Shown in pieces: positions 7,244-7,825 of a stretch of 7,825 nt of DNA (position 1 is the stretch's first letter; the number at the start of each line of letters is the position of its first letter). Made by a program: the position numbers and the translations under genes. Source of the stretch: an uncultured Clostridia bacterium (GTDB taxonomy: Bacteria > Bacillota > Clostridia > TANB77 > CAG-508); contig CAKPQL010000027.1 of assembly GCA_934178555.1 (NCBI GenBank), positions 1 to 7,825 on the forward strand, read 5' to 3'. Under the pieces are notes generated by a model. The model was not told where the DNA came from, made no database searches, and saw nothing but the letters and a program-made list of their open reading frames with translations.

Positions 7244-7271
7244 AAAAAACACCTTTATTTGGTGCTTTTTT
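7244..7271 (-). terminator. Hairpin terminator after the lipoprotein gene
   Basis: On the minus strand: A-rich run, G, CACC, loop AAATAAA, GGTG, then TTTTTT. The four strong base pairs are extended by a G-T pair and A-T pairs, and a T run follows. The TAA stop of the lipoprotein gene lies in the loop. The A and T runs on both sides could let it work in either direction. It separates lipoprotein transcription from the giant gene. Confidence 0.7.
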
Positions 7272-7668
7272 CCATAATTTCATTTTTGTCATCTTTTTTT
7301 ATATTATTTATAAGTTTTTCTCTTATAGATTCATCTCCAGTTGAACTACCTGAAGAGTACTTTTCTCTAGTAACAAGTGAATTATCAAATGTTTTTAATT
7401 GATAAAATTCAACATTTTCCTTTTTTTGAATATATTTATCGTAACTTTTCTTTGATTTATGAAATTTATAAAGATATGCTATATAAGAATAATCATTACT
7501 AATATTATATACATAATAATCATCACCATTTTTAACTACTATTTTATCTTCTGTAGTTACACCTATATTATTTATTAAATTTTTTCTAGCATCTATTATG
7601 CTTTGATCAAGTTTAGAACAGCCACACAAAAGTACAAGTATAGAAAATAAAATAATAATTTTTTTCAT
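7255..7668 (-). CDS. Small lipoprotein of unknown function (137 aa)
   Basis: The N-terminus MKKIIILFSILVLLCGC has a short Lys-rich n-region, a hydrophobic core and the lipobox L14-C15-G16-C17, so C17 should be lipidated and the protein held on the outer face of the membrane. The mature part, about 120 residues, is polar and Lys-rich. It contains a Tyr-rich stretch (D-D-Y-Y-V-Y-N-I-S-N-D-Y-S-Y-I-A-Y) and a low-complexity S-S-G-S-S-T-G-D tail region. I recognise no family. A GTG at 7674 could be read as the start, but it abuts AGGTGA with no spacing. The ATG at 7668 has a proper six-base gap and is preferred. The gene lies 82 bp upstream of the giant surface-protein gene on the same strand and ends in a terminator hairpin. 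A role linked to the surface protein is possible but unsupported. Confidence 0.88.
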   Translation of the reverse strand: MKKIIILFSILVLLCGCSKLDQSIIDARKNLINNIGVTTEDKIVVKNGDDYYVYNISNDYSYIAYLYKFHKSKKSYDKYIQKKENVEFYQLKTFDNSLVTREKYSSGSSTGDESIREKLINNIKKDDKNEIMEKSTK

Positions 7669-7674
7669 AAACAC

Positions 7675-7680
7675 TCACCT
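7675..7680 (-). promoter_or_regulatory. Ribosome binding site that decides the lipoprotein start
   Basis: AGGTGA on the minus strand ends directly next to a GTG (7674) and six bases before ATG (7668). Normal spacing favours the ATG, giving MKKIII rather than a GTG-initiated product two residues longer. Confidence 0.85.
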
Positions 7681-7688
7681 CATAAAAT

Positions 7689-7697
7689 ATTATATCA
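7689..7697 (-). promoter_or_regulatory. Extended -10 promoter of the lipoprotein gene
   Basis: TGATATAAT on the minus strand matches TGnTATAAT exactly. No good -35 box lies at 17 bp upstream, as is common for extended -10 promoters. The predicted start of transcription is near 7682, two bases before the ribosome site, giving a leader of only about 14 bases. Confidence 0.55.
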
Positions 7698-7750
7698 TTT
7701 ATTTTTCTACTATCCTCATATAAATTTTCACATTATTTTTATAAAACCTA

Positions 7751-7759
7751 TGTTATAAT
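7751..7759 (+). promoter_or_regulatory. Extended -10 promoter of the divergent plus-strand gene
   Basis: TGTTATAAT on the plus strand matches TGnTATAAT. A weak TTCACA (7727-7732) lies too far upstream for a normal spacer. The predicted start near 7766 would fall within the ribosome site at 7765-7770, so either the start is slightly displaced or the leader is extremely short. Confidence 0.45.
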
Positions 7760-7764
7760 AAATT

Positions 7765-7770
7765 AGGTGA
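7765..7770 (+). promoter_or_regulatory. Ribosome binding site of the divergent gene
   Basis: AGGTGA stands four bases before ATG at 7775. It is the same hexamer used by the lipoprotein gene on the other strand, which supports a real start here. Confidence 0.75.
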
Positions 7771-7774
7771 TATA

Positions 7775-7825
7775 ATGAAAAAAATAAAGAGTATTATAAG
7801 TACTCATAGTCTTTATTTATTAATT
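7775..7825 (+). CDS. Start of a divergent gene, product unknown (partial, 17 codons)
   Basis: ATG at 7775 follows AGGTGA and opens a frame that runs to the window edge: MKKIKSIISTHSLYLLI. The basic start followed by a hydrophobic stretch could be a signal peptide or a first membrane helix, but 17 residues are too few to assign a family. It is transcribed away from the lipoprotein gene, with about 106 bp between the two start codons. Confidence 0.65.
   Translation, partial: MKKIKSIISTHSLYLLI

Noticed and set aside
7672..7674. GTG start for the lipoprotein, two codons upstream of the ATG
   Set aside because: It touches the AGGTGA site with no spacing; the ATG at 7668 has normal spacing and gives the usual MKK start.
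7746..7768. Inverted repeat ACCTA / TAGGT around the plus-strand -10 box
   Set aside because: Only five base pairs with a 13-base gap, and one arm is simply part of the ribosome site; chance is likely.

Overview
The window is AT-rich (roughly 30% G+C by eye) and is almost filled by one gene. On the minus strand an open reading frame starts at 7172 and runs without a stop through 2390 codons and off the left edge (position 1). It encodes a giant, modular, membrane-anchored surface protein whose C-terminus lies outside the window. Codon choice is strongly A-ending (ATA, AGA, ACA, GTA, GGA, TTA). Every Trp I read in frame is TGG and I met no in-frame TGA, so the genome does not look like a TGA=Trp mollicute. 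The PASTA domain, the lipobox lipoprotein and the strong AGGTGA-type ribosome sites fit a low-G+C Bacillota (Firmicutes)-type organism, possibly an uncultured gut Bacilli or Clostridia lineage. The taxonomy is inference only.

Layout from right to left. (1) 7775-7825: the first 17 codons of a plus-strand gene leaving the window. (2) 7669-7774: a divergent intergenic region with an extended -10 box on each strand. (3) 7255-7668, minus: a small lipoprotein of 137 residues, ending inside a hairpin terminator at 7244-7271. (4) 7173-7254: promoter and ribosome site of the giant gene. (5) 1-7172, minus: the giant gene.

Order of modules in the giant protein: a short Lys/Glu-rich N-terminus; a PASTA domain (about 14-75); one transmembrane helix (77-96); an Ig-like and a fibronectin-III-like domain (about 103-283); an Asn-rich linker (285-328, 33 of 44 Asn); a first HYR-like domain (about 331-408); a long array with 15 recognisable Ig/OmpL47-like units (about 409-1910) carrying the signature Y-x-[I/L/F]-[D/N]-x-G-x-x-W-x-x-Y-x-G; a second HYR-like domain (about 1912-1989); and a Gly-rich, probable beta-solenoid unit of 343 residues (1992-2334). 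A second copy of that unit begins at about 2335 and is cut by the window edge.

The likely picture is a cell-surface stalk with an adhesive, repeat-built distal end, anchored by a signal-anchor helix with the PASTA domain on the cytoplasmic side. The lipoprotein lies upstream in the same orientation but is separated by a terminator, so shared function is only a guess. The points most worth a second look are the cytoplasmic-side PASTA domain, 14-bp in-frame direct repeats that exactly bracket the membrane helix, and a 77-bp perfect DNA repeat between diverged C-terminal units.
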